DNA from: Novosphingobium sediminicola
GTDB lineage: Bacteria; Pseudomonadota; Alphaproteobacteria; Sphingomonadales; Sphingomonadaceae
Direction of reading: 5' to 3'
Assembly: GCF_014196525.1 (NCBI RefSeq)
Contig: NZ_JACIDX010000008.1
Location: forward strand, 209,204 to 273,203
DNA length: 64,000 nucleotides
Positions 18,075-27,228 of this stretch are shown here, in pieces (position 1 is the stretch's first letter; each line of letters opens with the position of its first letter). A program made the translations under genes and the position numbers. The notes below the pieces were generated by a model. That model did not search any database. It saw nothing but the letters and a program-made list of their open reading frames with translations, and was not told where the DNA came from.

Positions 18075-19403
18075 TCAAAGCGTCCAATCCGCCGCATCCC
18101 CCAGCTCACCCTTAAGGTCAGCCAGCGTACCGCCTGCGTTCAAAAGCCCGCGCAGAGCCTCCCCGCCCAGCTCGTAATATTCGCGGTGGGGCACGGCGAG
18201 GACGACCATGTCATAGGTCCGCTCCAGCGCGTCGTGGACGAGGGGGATGCCATATTCATGCATCGCCTCATCGCCATCGGCATGGGGATCGTGGACAGCC
18301 ACGCCATGGCCCAAACGCCCCAAGGCAGACACCAGATCGGCCACCTTGGAATTGCGCAGATCGGGAATGTTTTCCTTGAAGGTCAGGCCCAGCATGAGGA
18401 CGCTGCCGGTCTTGCCGCCGCGCGCCTTGTGCAGTTCCTTGGCCACCCAGCCCGCCATCGAATCGTTGATGCCGCGCCCAGAAAGGATCACGCGCGGGTC
18501 GAGGCCAAGCTGTTCAGCCCGGTGCGACAAGTAATAGGGATCCACCCCGATGCAGTGGCCGCCGACAAGGCCGGGCGCGAAGGGCAGGAAGTTCCACTTG
18601 GTCCGCGCTGCCGCCAGCACATCCCAAATCGAGATGTCGAGCTTGTTAAAGATCTGGGCGATCTCGTTCATGAAGGCGATGTTGATGTCGCGCTGGGCGT
18701 TTTCGATCACCTTGGCGGCTTCGGCGGCCTTGATGCTGGCCGCGCGGAAGGTGCCGCCGCTGGTCACTGAGCCGTAGAGATGCGCTACGCGGTCAAGCAC
18801 TTCGGGGGTCTGGCCCGAAACGACCTTGGTGATCTTGTCGATCGTGTGTTCGCGGTCGCCAGGATTGATGCGTTCGGGGCTGTAGCCGAGGAAGAAGTCC
18901 TTGCCGCACAACAGGCCCGAATGCGCCTCAAGGATGGGCGCACAAATATCCTCGGTCACGCCGGGATAGACGGTGCTTTCATAAACCACCACCGGCACGC
19001 GCCCTTCGGCAACCGCTGCGGGCAGCATCGCGCCAACGGTCCGGCTTGCCGCCTCGACCATGCGCAGGTCGGGGCGATTCGCGCCGTCGATGGGCGTGGG
19101 CACGGTGACGATGTAATAGTCGGCCGGGGGGCAGACCTGCGGATCGGCGGCCAACGCCAGCGTGCTGGCGGCAAGGCGATCACGGTCGATTTCGCCGGTG
19201 CGGTCATGGCCGCCGTTCAATTCATCGATGCGGCGCACGTCAATATCGAGGCCGACAGTGTCGAACTTGCCCGCCAGCGCTACCGCCAGCGGCAGGCCGA
19301 CATAGCCCAGCCCGACCACCACCACGCGAGTCACGCGCTGGGCCGCATCCACAGAACCAAGCGATACAGGCGCGGCACCATCCACCGCCACCTTGGAATA
19401 CAT
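18075..19403 (-). CDS. Nucleotide-sugar dehydrogenase, TviB/WbpO-like
   Basis: About 442 residues of the UDP-glucose/GDP-mannose dehydrogenase family. The NAD-binding VVVGLGYVGLPLAVALAGK opens the protein, and the catalytic Cys is in PGLVGGHCIGVDPYYL. It oxidises a nucleotide sugar at C6 to the uronic acid using two NAD+. The sequence resembles the TviB/WbpO group (UDP-GlcNAc or UDP-GalNAc) more than UDP-glucose dehydrogenase, and it differs clearly from wecC next door. The start at 19403 (MYSKVAV) was chosen because the longer frame runs into the divergent promoter region. Exact substrate uncertain. Confidence 0.85.
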   Translation of the reverse strand: MYSKVAVDGAAPVSLGSVDAAQRVTRVVVVGLGYVGLPLAVALAGKFDTVGLDIDVRRIDELNGGHDRTGEIDRDRLAASTLALAADPQVCPPADYYIVTVPTPIDGANRPDLRMVEAASRTVGAMLPAAVAEGRVPVVVYESTVYPGVTEDICAPILEAHSGLLCGKDFFLGYSPERINPGDREHTIDKITKVVSGQTPEVLDRVAHLYGSVTSGGTFRAASIKAAEAAKVIENAQRDINIAFMNEIAQIFNKLDISIWDVLAAARTKWNFLPFAPGLVGGHCIGVDPYYLSHRAEQLGLDPRVILSGRGINDSMAGWVAKELHKARGGKTGSVLMLGLTFKENIPDLRNSKVADLVSALGRLGHGVAVHDPHADGDEAMHEYGIPLVHDALERTYDMVVLAVPHREYYELGGEALRGLLNAGGTLADLKGELGDAADWTL

Positions 19404-19555
19404 ATACGTCAAAGCGAACCCCCTCTGGCGGCTCGGCATGGAATTTGCCGCCCGGAGGCTTAGGCCCAAGGCTCTTATATTACAGTTAACACCTGCGAAG
19501 CTAAAGCAGCCTTGGCAAACGGCCCATGAAGGCAACCAGAAAGCAGAGTATTCGC
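19404..19555. promoter_or_regulatory. Divergent promoter region between two sugar-precursor operons
   Basis: These 152 bases separate the TviB-like dehydrogenase (minus) from wecB (plus) and must hold promoters for both. An AT-richer core (TCTTATATTACAGTTAAC near 19474-19491) is a candidate promoter area. No operator could be defined by eye. Confidence 0.45.
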
Positions 19556-20695
19556 ATGACCGATCAACCGGCCAAGATTCTCGTTATTTTCGGCACCCGC
19601 CCCGAAGCGATCAAATTGTTCACGGTGGTGGCGGCGCTGAAACAGGATCCGCGATTCGAACCCATCGTCTGCGTTTCGGCCCAGCATCGCGCAATGCTGG
19701 ATCAGGTGCTGGAGATTGCCGGGATCGTGCCCGACCATGACCTTGACCTGATGCGCCCGAATCAGACGCTCGATGGCCTGACCGCCGCGCTTTTGACCGA
19801 ACTGGGCGAGGTCATGGACAAGGTGAAGCCCGACCGCGTGACCGTTCAGGGCGATACGGCAACGGCCATGGCGGGGGCCTTGGCGGCCTATTACCGCAAA
19901 TTGCCGGTCGATCATGTCGAGGCGGGCCTGCGTTCGGGCAATATCTATCATCCATGGCCCGAAGAGGTGAACCGCAAGATCATCGGTGGCATCGCCTCTT
20001 TGCATTTTGCGCCCACCACCACCAGCGAGGCGGCGCTGCTGCGCGAGAATGTCAGCGCGGATCGGGTGCATGTGACGGGCAATACGGTGATCGACGCGCT
20101 GCACTGGGTCTTGGCGCGAATCGAGGCCGAGCCGAAACTGGCGCGCGGGCTGGATGCGCTGGCCGAGCGGTTTAAGGGCAAGCGAATCATCGGCGTGACC
20201 AGCCACCGTCGCGAGAATTTCGGCGAGGGCATGGAAAATATCGCCTCCGCCATCCGCCAGATCGCCGAGCGGCCCGATACCGCGATCATCTTCCCCGTAC
20301 ATCTCAATCCCAATGTGCGCGCAGTGATGAATGAGCGGCTGGTCGGCCTCGACAATGTCGCGCTGATCGAACCGCTCGATTATCCCCATTTCGCGCGTTT
20401 GCTCTCGATGGCCGAAATCATGCTGACCGATTCGGGCGGGGTGCAGGAGGAAGCGCCTGCCCTTGGCAAACCTGTTCTGGTGATGCGCGAGACGACCGAG
20501 CGGCCCGAGGGCGTTGTCGCAGGGACGGCGCGGCTGGTAGGCACCGATTCTTCGCGTATTGTTTCCGAAATCTTCAGCCTTCTTGACGATAAAGCCGCCT
20601 ACGAAGCCATGGCGCGCGCCCACAACCCGTTCGGGGATGGGCAGTCCTCGCGCCGCATCGTGGACGCGCTGGCGCAGGAGGTATGGGGCGCATGA
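19556..20695 (+). CDS. wecB: UDP-N-acetylglucosamine 2-epimerase (non-hydrolysing) WecB
   Basis: A 379-residue cytoplasmic enzyme that interconverts UDP-GlcNAc and UDP-ManNAc. Family motifs are all visible: GTRPEAIKL near the start, HVEAGLRS, TGNTVIDAL, TSHRREN and SDSGGVQEEAP. The start at 19556 (MTDQPAKIL) gives the usual family N-terminus, ten codons after an alternative ATG. Its stop overlaps the wecC start by four bases (ATGA), so the pair is co-translated and makes UDP-N-acetylmannosaminuronic acid for a surface glycan. Confidence 0.93.
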   Translation: MTDQPAKILVIFGTRPEAIKLFTVVAALKQDPRFEPIVCVSAQHRAMLDQVLEIAGIVPDHDLDLMRPNQTLDGLTAALLTELGEVMDKVKPDRVTVQGDTATAMAGALAAYYRKLPVDHVEAGLRSGNIYHPWPEEVNRKIIGGIASLHFAPTTTSEAALLRENVSADRVHVTGNTVIDALHWVLARIEAEPKLARGLDALAERFKGKRIIGVTSHRRENFGEGMENIASAIRQIAERPDTAIIFPVHLNPNVRAVMNERLVGLDNVALIEPLDYPHFARLLSMAEIMLTDSGGVQEEAPALGKPVLVMRETTERPEGVVAGTARLVGTDSSRIVSEIFSLLDDKAAYEAMARAHNPFGDGQSSRRIVDALAQEVWGA

Positions 20696-21993
20696 AATCG
20701 GACAAGAAGCCTGACGTTTGTGTGGTGGGCCTAGGGTATATCGGCCTGCCCACCGCCGCCATTGTCGCCCGTTCGGGCTGCCGCGTACGCGGCATCGATG
20801 TCAGCCAGAAGGTGGTGGACACGATCAATCGCGGCGAAATCCATATTGAGGAAGTCGATCTGGACGGGCTCGTCCATGCCGTGGTCGGGCGCGGGCTGCT
20901 GACGGCCTCGCTTGAGGTGGCGCCCGCCGATGTGTTTGTCATCGCCGTGCCCACGCCCTTTGGCCCCGATCATGAGCCGGATGTGTCCTATGTGCTGACC
21001 GCCGCGCGTTCCATCGCGCCGGTGCTCAAGCATGGCGATGTGGTGATTTTGGAATCGACCAGCCCGGTTGGCACGACCGAGCAGATCCGCGATCTGTTTG
21101 CCGAAATGCGCCCGGATCTAAAAATCCCCGGTCTGACGCGCGACATCCCGGATGTGTCAATCGCCTATTGCCCGGAACGCGTGCTGCCCGGCCGCATCCT
21201 GCATGAGCTGACCGAGAATGACCGCTCGATCGGCGGCATCACGCCGCGTTGCGCGCGCAAGGCGGTGGGCTTCTACAAGATCTTTGTGCGCGGCCAGTGC
21301 ATCGCCACGGATGCGCGCAGCGCGGAAATGACCAAGCTGGTCGAAAACGCCTATCGCGACGTGAACATCGCCTTTGCCAACGAACTCTCCATCGTGGCCG
21401 ACCGCATGGGTCTGGACGTTTGGGAAGTCATCAAGCTGGCCAATCGCCATCCGCGCGTGAACATCCTTTCGCCGGGGCCCGGCGTTGGCGGCCATTGCAT
21501 CGCGGTCGATCCATGGTTCATCGTGTCGAGCGCGCCGGCTGAAACGCCGCTGATCCGCACCGCGCGCGGCGTGAACGACGGCAAGATCCACCACGTGATC
21601 GCCAAGGCCGACGAGTTGATCGCCGCGCACCCCAATGCCCGCATCGCGGCGCTGGGGCTGGCGTTCAAAGCCAATATCGACGATTTCCGTGAAAGCCCGG
21701 CGCGCCTTGTCGCCGCCACCCTCGCCCGCAAATATCGCGAGCGGATGAGCATCGTGGAACCCTATGCCACGGTTTTGCCGCGTGAATTCGAAGGCACCGG
21801 CGCCACCCAGATCGACCTCGACGAGGCGCTGGAGGAATGCGACATCCTGCTGGTGCTGGTCGATCACGACGCCTTCCGCCAGGTGCCTCTGGCCGAGCGT
21901 GCAGGCAAGATCGTCTATGACACGCGCGGCATCTGGCCGGATCAGCCCAAGGGTGGGGCTGAGGTAAGCGAAGGGTTGCGGTTGGTGGGATGA
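20692..21993 (+). CDS. wecC: UDP-N-acetyl-D-mannosamine dehydrogenase WecC
   Basis: A 433-residue NAD-dependent dehydrogenase that oxidises UDP-ManNAc, the product of WecB, to UDP-ManNAcA. The Rossmann motif VVGLGYIGLPTAAIVA lies at the N-terminus and the catalytic Cys in GPGVGGHCIAVDPWF. A perfect AGGAGG lies ten bases before the ATG at 20692, while an in-frame ATG nine bases earlier would leave it too close. It overlaps wecB by four bases. Repeat copy 3 begins four bases after the stop. Confidence 0.93.
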   Translation: MKSDKKPDVCVVGLGYIGLPTAAIVARSGCRVRGIDVSQKVVDTINRGEIHIEEVDLDGLVHAVVGRGLLTASLEVAPADVFVIAVPTPFGPDHEPDVSYVLTAARSIAPVLKHGDVVILESTSPVGTTEQIRDLFAEMRPDLKIPGLTRDIPDVSIAYCPERVLPGRILHELTENDRSIGGITPRCARKAVGFYKIFVRGQCIATDARSAEMTKLVENAYRDVNIAFANELSIVADRMGLDVWEVIKLANRHPRVNILSPGPGVGGHCIAVDPWFIVSSAPAETPLIRTARGVNDGKIHHVIAKADELIAAHPNARIAALGLAFKANIDDFRESPARLVAATLARKYRERMSIVEPYATVLPREFEGTGATQIDLDEALEECDILLVLVDHDAFRQVPLAERAGKIVYDTRGIWPDQPKGGAEVSEGLRLVG

Positions 21994-21997
21994 AGAT

Positions 21998-22226
21998 GCC
22001 TCCGGCGGGTTAAGGGACTCGTCCCTTAACAATCCCATTAATGGGGTGGCGTGGGGTCGGCAGACTGGCGCGCGACTTGTGATTTGAAAGCCTGCGGCGC
22101 TAAAGAGGGCATACCTTCAAGCGCCGCAGGCTTTATTCATTCAAAGGCCGCGCATGGTCGCCCCCCAAGCGCAACGAAGACAATATCGGGATTGTTAAGG
22201 GCCCCCGCCCTTAACCCGCCGGAGGC
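21998..22226. repeat. Nested palindromic intergenic element, copy 3
   Basis: A 229-bp member of the family. The outer stem GCCTCCGGCGGG starts at 21998 and its complement ends at 22226. Both flanking hairpins are of the GTTAAGGG/CCCTTAAC type, the left with an ACTCGT loop that itself pairs partly. The central stem is the same AGCCTGCGGCGC / GCGCCGCAGGCT pair. It fills the space between the wecC stop (21993) and the convergent oxidoreductase stop (22244). Confidence 0.88.
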
Positions 22227-22243
22227 AATCCTCGGCTTAAAAC

Positions 22244-22996
22244 TCAAATCCCCCCATACCACTGATACCCGGCCACATCCTCCCAATACCCCCCCTTGCC
22301 GCCATACAGCCCGGCGAGTGTATCACGCACCTCGACCCGCATCACATACTTGGCCTGCTTGTATCCCAACTGCCGCTCGACGCGCAGACGGAGCGGCGCG
22401 CCATGCTCCAGCGGCAATTCGCGCCCGTTCATCGCCCATGCCAGAATCGTCTGGGGGTGGAAGGCGTCGACAAGGTCGATGCTTTCGTAATAGGGGTCCT
22501 CGCCGGTTTTGTCGGCGCAGTGGAACACCACGAATCGCGCGGTCGGCATCAGCCCCGCCATGGCCAGCACCTGCTCCAATTGCGGCCCTTGCCACTGGCC
22601 GATGGCGGACCATCCCTCAACGCAATCGTGGCGGGTGATCTGGCGGCGCTGGGTCATGGCTTTGAGCGCGGTCAGCGGCAGGTCGAGCGGGCGTTTGACA
22701 AGGCCATCGACTCGCAGCGACCATCGCGCAAAGCCATCGGCCGCATGGGCCGCCCATGAGGCATCGCCCTCGGTATTGCCGTTCGAGCGGAAGGTGGGCG
22801 ACATGTCGGCCTCGCGAAATTCGCGTGCCAAGGCATCGCGGCCCAGCAGCAGCCTTTGCGCAGGCCTATGCAGCCCCGCCGCGCCTTCTACCCAGCCCTC
22901 AATCGTGGGCTGACGCACAATCCGGTCGCAACCCGAAAGCAGCAGGCCGCCCCCCGCGATCAGGCCCCTCCGCGATAGTGTGGGGCGCGAGATCAT
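22244..22996 (-). CDS. Molybdopterin-dependent oxidoreductase (sulfite oxidase/YedY fold)
   Basis: A 250-residue exported enzyme. The N-terminus TLSRRGLIAGGGLLLSGC combines a twin-arginine motif with a lipobox-like Cys. The molybdopterin-ligating Cys is in RHDCVEGWSAIGQW, and ADLPLTALKAM-like segments typical of the sulfite-oxidase fold precede it. It probably reduces or oxidises a small periplasmic substrate and exchanges electrons with the cytochrome b encoded just upstream, which it overlaps by four bases. It is not MsrP proper, because the partner is not MsrQ-like. Substrate unknown. Confidence 0.83.
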   Translation of the reverse strand: MISRPTLSRRGLIAGGGLLLSGCDRIVRQPTIEGWVEGAAGLHRPAQRLLLGRDALAREFREADMSPTFRSNGNTEGDASWAAHAADGFARWSLRVDGLVKRPLDLPLTALKAMTQRRQITRHDCVEGWSAIGQWQGPQLEQVLAMAGLMPTARFVVFHCADKTGEDPYYESIDLVDAFHPQTILAWAMNGRELPLEHGAPLRLRVERQLGYKQAKYVMRVEVRDTLAGLYGGKGGYWEDVAGYQWYGGI

Positions 22997-23856
22997 GGCC
23001 TGCCTCCCTCACGCCGCCATCCGGTAATCATGCCGCGCAACTGATTCACCGGCCCCGACGCCATCACCATCGCCAGATGCACGACCACGAACAGCACAAT
23101 CCCGCAAAGCCCCAGAAAATGCAGCGAACGCGCCGATTGCCGCCCGCCCAGAACATCGAGCAACCACGGCGCCACCGCATCCATTCCCGGCGATAGCGCC
23201 AGCCCGGATGCAATCATCAGCGGCAGCAGACCGAACAGCACCCCGGCATACGCCAGCTTCTGCAACACGCCATAGCCATCATCATGAAAGCGAAAGCGCA
23301 GATGATCGACCACATCGCGCGCAATCGAACGCGGCGACCATTCCGCCAGAGTAATATGCAGATCCCGCCTGATATGCCCATTGATCAGCGACCAGAGCAG
23401 ATAGGCCGCCAGCCCCAAGGCCAGCCCCCATGCAAAACTCAGATGCCAACTGCGCGCCAGCGCCAGATCATAGGTCGAAGGCAGCGTCATCCATCCCGGA
23501 AAGGCCAGCGCCAGTTCCTGCCCATCGCTCCCTCGCGAAAGGCCAAAGATTCCCGTCGTCTCGACCGTATGGCCCAGCAGGGTGATGCCGCCATGGTTGG
23601 CCCCCGCATTATCGGTCCATGCGCCAAACTCCAGCCATGCCGGATCATCATTCGCGCCATAGGCCCCCCAATAGAGCCGTGGATGGGCGTTGAAAATCAT
23701 CAGCCCGCTCATCGCCATCACCAACAGCACCAGCACATTGGCCCAATGCCACAGCCGGGTGGAAAGTCGGTGACGGCGCGCCGGAGCGCGCGGCGCATCG
23801 CTGCCCTCGCGCAGGATGCGGCCCTTGAAGGGGGTGAAGTTCTTGTCCTCATCCAT
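22993..23856 (-). CDS. Cytochrome b/b561-type membrane subunit
   Basis: A 287-residue membrane protein with four to five helices and histidines placed as haem ligands (RLWHWANVLVLL, ARSWHLSFAWG, SLHFLGLCGIVLFVVVHLAMV). It resembles the di-haem cytochrome b subunits of formate dehydrogenase, thiosulfate reductase and NiFe hydrogenase. It is the first gene of a two-gene operon and would connect the quinone pool to the molybdopterin enzyme that overlaps it by four bases. Confidence 0.82.
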   Translation of the reverse strand: MDEDKNFTPFKGRILREGSDAPRAPARRHRLSTRLWHWANVLVLLVMAMSGLMIFNAHPRLYWGAYGANDDPAWLEFGAWTDNAGANHGGITLLGHTVETTGIFGLSRGSDGQELALAFPGWMTLPSTYDLALARSWHLSFAWGLALGLAAYLLWSLINGHIRRDLHITLAEWSPRSIARDVVDHLRFRFHDDGYGVLQKLAYAGVLFGLLPLMIASGLALSPGMDAVAPWLLDVLGGRQSARSLHFLGLCGIVLFVVVHLAMVMASGPVNQLRGMITGWRREGGRP

Positions 23857-24595
23857 CGCGCGAATCTAGGCCAGCAATGCCCGTCCGGCAAGATAGGACC
23901 AAAATCGCAGCGTCCATATGTGCGCCACAGGTGGGCCGGGCGTAAACTCTGTTCATGTCCGCAACCGCCCCCCTCTTGCGCATTCCGGGAAATTGCCCGG
24001 TCGCCTTCAGGACCGAAACCCGGCCCGATGGCGGCAAGGATCGTGGGCGACCCCACCACGGGGAAGGCGGCAAGCCCGTGCCTTTTCCACCGCTTGCCAG
24101 CCTTTTATCCCGCCTGCCCACGCATGGCCGCACCCGTGCCGCCAAAGGGCGCGCCAAGCGGCGCGACAGGCCCGTCTGCCTCCGTTTCGCCAGCGCCATG
24201 CCGCGCAGCAAAATAGTCCAAAAGCCCGGTCCGGCCGGACCCGAGGACGAGGCAGGGCCCATGACGCATCTGCACAATGACGTGCAGGAACCGGGCCCAA
24301 TTCGGAGCCGACATGTATGGTCCAAGACCCGGCTGCAATCGTCTGTAGCAGTGCCACCACGCCATATTCGCATGCGCAGCATAGCAGGGCATGATGCGCA
24401 GGATTCCATCAATAAACACGCCAAAATGCAAGAATTACGGGAAGATCTTCGCGAGAGAGCGGCATCGGTAACTATACATTCATTCCCGACACCGCCGGAG
24501 CTTTCATCCAGTTTTTGCCACCATTTCGGATGCGTAAGCAGTTAACTGCGAAGAAAGCAAAGACTACGCTGCACTGCACACAAGGGGGATCATTC
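23857..24595. other. Long intergenic region before the priming glycosyltransferase
   Basis: These 739 bases separate the divergent cytochrome b gene and the sugar transferase. Open frames here have no family resemblance and an unstructured Pro/Arg-rich composition, so I reject them. The last 180 bases (about 24400-24595) are clearly more AT-rich and are the likely promoter and leader of the transferase. A CAAGGGGGATC ribosome site lies just before its ATG. No riboswitch was recognised. Confidence 0.5.
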
Positions 24596-25351
24596 ATGGT
24601 TGCAATGCCTGCGCAATCCATCGCTTCTGCGCGAACGCCTGCCGTCAAGGTCGAGGATCGCCTGATCAATGGCCAGCTCTTGTTTCAGAGCGACCACGAT
24701 CCTCTCGATGATGACAATGGCGACGAAAGCGAATTTCGTGGCGGTCTTGACTGGTTCCGAACCGTCGACATCGCCCTTTCCATGGCCGCGCTGGTGGTGT
24801 TGGCGCCGCTGCTGCTGGCCGTGGCCATCGCGGTCAAGCTGACCAGCGAAGGACCCGCCATTTTCCGCCACCGCCGCATCGGCCGCAACGGGCAGGAATT
24901 CTACTGCTTCAAATTCCGCACGATGGTCTGCGATGCGGACAAGCGCCTGGCGGCGCTGCTGCGCGAAAATCCGGCGGCGCGGGCGGAATGGGAACGCGAT
25001 CACAAATTGCGCAACGATCCGCGCATCACGCCGATCGGCGTCTTCCTGCGCAAGACCAGTCTGGATGAATTGCCGCAGATCTTCAACGTTCTGTTGGGCA
25101 CGATGAGCTGGGTGGGGCCGCGCCCCATCGTGGCGGGCGAAATCATCCGCTATGGTCGCCGTTTCAACGCCTATTGCAAGGTGCGCCCCGGCATCACCGG
25201 CCTCTGGCAGATTTCCGGCCGCAATGACACGTCCTATCGCCGCCGCGTCGCCATGGATGTGCTTTATGTCCGCACCCGCACCCTGCGGCTCTACAGCCGG
25301 ATCATCCTGCTGACGGTGCCTGCGGTGCTGCGCCAGCACGGGTCTTATTGA
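24596..25351 (+). CDS. Polyprenyl-phosphate sugar-1-phosphate transferase (ExoY/WcaJ-type)
   Basis: A 251-residue priming enzyme that loads the first sugar phosphate onto undecaprenyl phosphate for exopolysaccharide assembly. After a variable N-terminus comes one membrane helix (about 58-80), then the Bac_transf catalytic domain. This has [47 protein letters not shown] and [12 protein letters not shown]. Its length matches the short ExoY type. The start at 24596 has a GGGGGA ribosome site. UDP-glucose dehydrogenase and acylation genes downstream support an exopolysaccharide role. Galactose or glucose phosphate is the probable substrate. Confidence 0.9.
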   Translation: MVAMPAQSIASARTPAVKVEDRLINGQLLFQSDHDPLDDDNGDESEFRGGLDWFRTVDIALSMAALVVLAPLLLAVAIAVKLTSEGPAIFRHRRIGRNGQEFYCFKFRTMVCDADKRLAALLRENPAARAEWERDHKLRNDPRITPIGVFLRKTSLDELPQIFNVLLGTMSWVGPRPIVAGEIIRYGRRFNAYCKVRPGITGLWQISGRNDTSYRRRVAMDVLYVRTRTLRLYSRIILLTVPAVLRQHGSY

Positions 25352-25912
25352 GGCATAAGGATCGTTTCCATTCGAGGCGATGTGCCTGAATGCTCCTGCG
25401 CCCACCGCGGGATCGCCAAATCCTGATCTACGCCCCCTCCTTCGGCAGACCTGCCTCACGGTTCTGGCCATCAGGCTGATGGCTGGCGGGGGTGCCTGCG
25501 CGCAGGGAGGGGGCGAGGCCTTATCGAAGGGGTGATCGCGCCTGTCGGGTTAGCGCCGACCGGCGCATCGCCCTGTGCACCACCGCGCATCCGCGAATTT
25601 CGTACAATATTCGGTTTGAAAAGAATGAAATCGGACCTGTGAGATGGCCAGAATAGTCCAATATCAATTCGATGCATTCTTGACCATCCAGTCTATGGCC
25701 GAATAAGTGTTACTTCGTAATGATTGCAGACAACGTCAATTTCCTGATCCGCCGAACCGAACAATTCACATGCCGACTGCATTGGAAAATGTCCAATTCC
25801 GGCAATTGATCACAGAAATTTGAATAAATATTTCCCGCCGCCATTCATCGCAATGGCGCCCACTTTACCAGCGTTCACGAAACAGTCTTTTGACTGTGAG
25901 GGGGTTTAGACG
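25352..25912. other. 561-bp intergenic region before ugd
   Basis: No convincing gene. The first half is GC-rich and contains a small dyad (GCGCCGACCGGCGC near 25552-25565). The second half (about 25640-25860) is strongly AT-rich and is the likely promoter area of ugd. A GAGGGGG ribosome site lies about nine bases before the ugd ATG. Confidence 0.5.
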
Positions 25913-27223
25913 ATGAAGATAGCAATGGTTGGCTCGGGCTATGTTGGTCTTGTGTCAGGCGCGTGCTTTGCCGATTTTGGTCACGATGTGGTTTGCATCG
26001 ACAAGGATCCGAGCAAGATCGAGCGGCTGAACAACAACATCATGCCGATTTACGAGCCGGGTCTTGCCGAACTGGTGTCGGGCAATGTGAAGGCGGGTCG
26101 GCTGTCCTTCACGACGAACCTGGCCGAGGGGATCGAGGGCGCGCAGGCGATCTTCATCGCGGTGGGCACGCCCAGCCGTCGCGGCGATGGCCATGCGGAT
26201 CTGTCCTATGTCTATGCGGTGGCACAGGAAGTGGGCGAGAATCTGAAGACGCCCGCCGTGATCGTGACCAAGTCGACCGTGCCGGTGGGCACCGGCGACG
26301 AGGTCGAGCGCATCATCGCCGAGACGGGCACCAAGGTGCAGTTCGGCGTGGCCTCGAACCCGGAATTCCTGCGCGAGGGCGCGGCCATCGGCGATTTCAA
26401 GCGCCCCGACCGCATCGTCGTAGGGGTCGAGGACGAATGGGCCAAGGGCGTGATGAACGAGGTCTATCGCCCGCTGTTCATCAACAAGGCGCCGATCCTG
26501 TTCACCAGCCGCCGGTCCTCCGAAATGATCAAATATGCCGCCAATGCGTTTCTGGCGGTCAAGATCACCTTCATCAACGAGATCGCGGACCTGTGCGAAA
26601 AGGTGGGCGGCAATGTGCAGGATGTCGCGCGCGGCATCGGCATGGACAACCGCATCGGTTCGAAATTCCTCCACGCCGGGCCGGGTTACGGCGGCTCGTG
26701 CTTCCCCAAAGACACGCTGGCGCTGCTCAAAACCGCCGAGGATTATGACAGCCCGACCCGCATCGTCGAGGCCGTGGTCAAGGTCAATGACAGCCGCAAG
26801 CGCGCGATGGGCCGCAAGGTAGTCGATGCGCTGGGAGGGCCGACCGAGGCACGCGGCAAGACCGCAGCGCTGCTGGGCCTGACGTTCAAGCCCAACACCG
26901 ACGACATGCGCGATGCGCCCTCGATCGCGATTGCCCAGACGCTGATGGACGCGGGCGTGCATGTGGTGGCCTATGACCCCGAAGGGATGGAGGCCGCAGC
27001 GCCCCTGATGCCCGAGGTCAAGATGGTGGGCGGCGCCTTTGAGGCAGTGACCGGGGCCGATGTGGCCGTGGTCGTAACCGAATGGGACGCCTTCCGCGCC
27101 ATCGATCTGGAACGGCTGAAGGGCGCGCTCAACACCCCCGTCCTCATCGACCTGCGCAACGTCTTCGACCCCGCTGACGCTCGCGCAAAGGGCTTCGAAT
27201 ATTCCTCCATCGGGCGGATCTGA
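25913..27223 (+). CDS. ugd: UDP-glucose 6-dehydrogenase
   Basis: A 436-residue enzyme that oxidises UDP-glucose to UDP-glucuronic acid with two NAD+. It has the N-terminal MVGSGYVGLVSGACFADFGH nucleotide site, EPGLAELV, SNPEFLREG and the catalytic Cys in YGGSCFPKD. These features separate it from the two ManNAc/GlcNAc-type dehydrogenases in the window. It follows the priming transferase and precedes the acylation pair, so it probably feeds glucuronic acid into the exopolysaccharide. The next gene begins five bases later. Confidence 0.94.
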   Translation: MKIAMVGSGYVGLVSGACFADFGHDVVCIDKDPSKIERLNNNIMPIYEPGLAELVSGNVKAGRLSFTTNLAEGIEGAQAIFIAVGTPSRRGDGHADLSYVYAVAQEVGENLKTPAVIVTKSTVPVGTGDEVERIIAETGTKVQFGVASNPEFLREGAAIGDFKRPDRIVVGVEDEWAKGVMNEVYRPLFINKAPILFTSRRSSEMIKYAANAFLAVKITFINEIADLCEKVGGNVQDVARGIGMDNRIGSKFLHAGPGYGGSCFPKDTLALLKTAEDYDSPTRIVEAVVKVNDSRKRAMGRKVVDALGGPTEARGKTAALLGLTFKPNTDDMRDAPSIAIAQTLMDAGVHVVAYDPEGMEAAAPLMPEVKMVGGAFEAVTGADVAVVVTEWDAFRAIDLERLKGALNTPVLIDLRNVFDPADARAKGFEYSSIGRI

Positions 27224-27228
27224 TCATC

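Noticed and set aside
23955..24545. 196-codon frame before the sugar transferase
   Set aside because: Low-complexity Pro/Arg-rich translation, no ribosome site and no family features.
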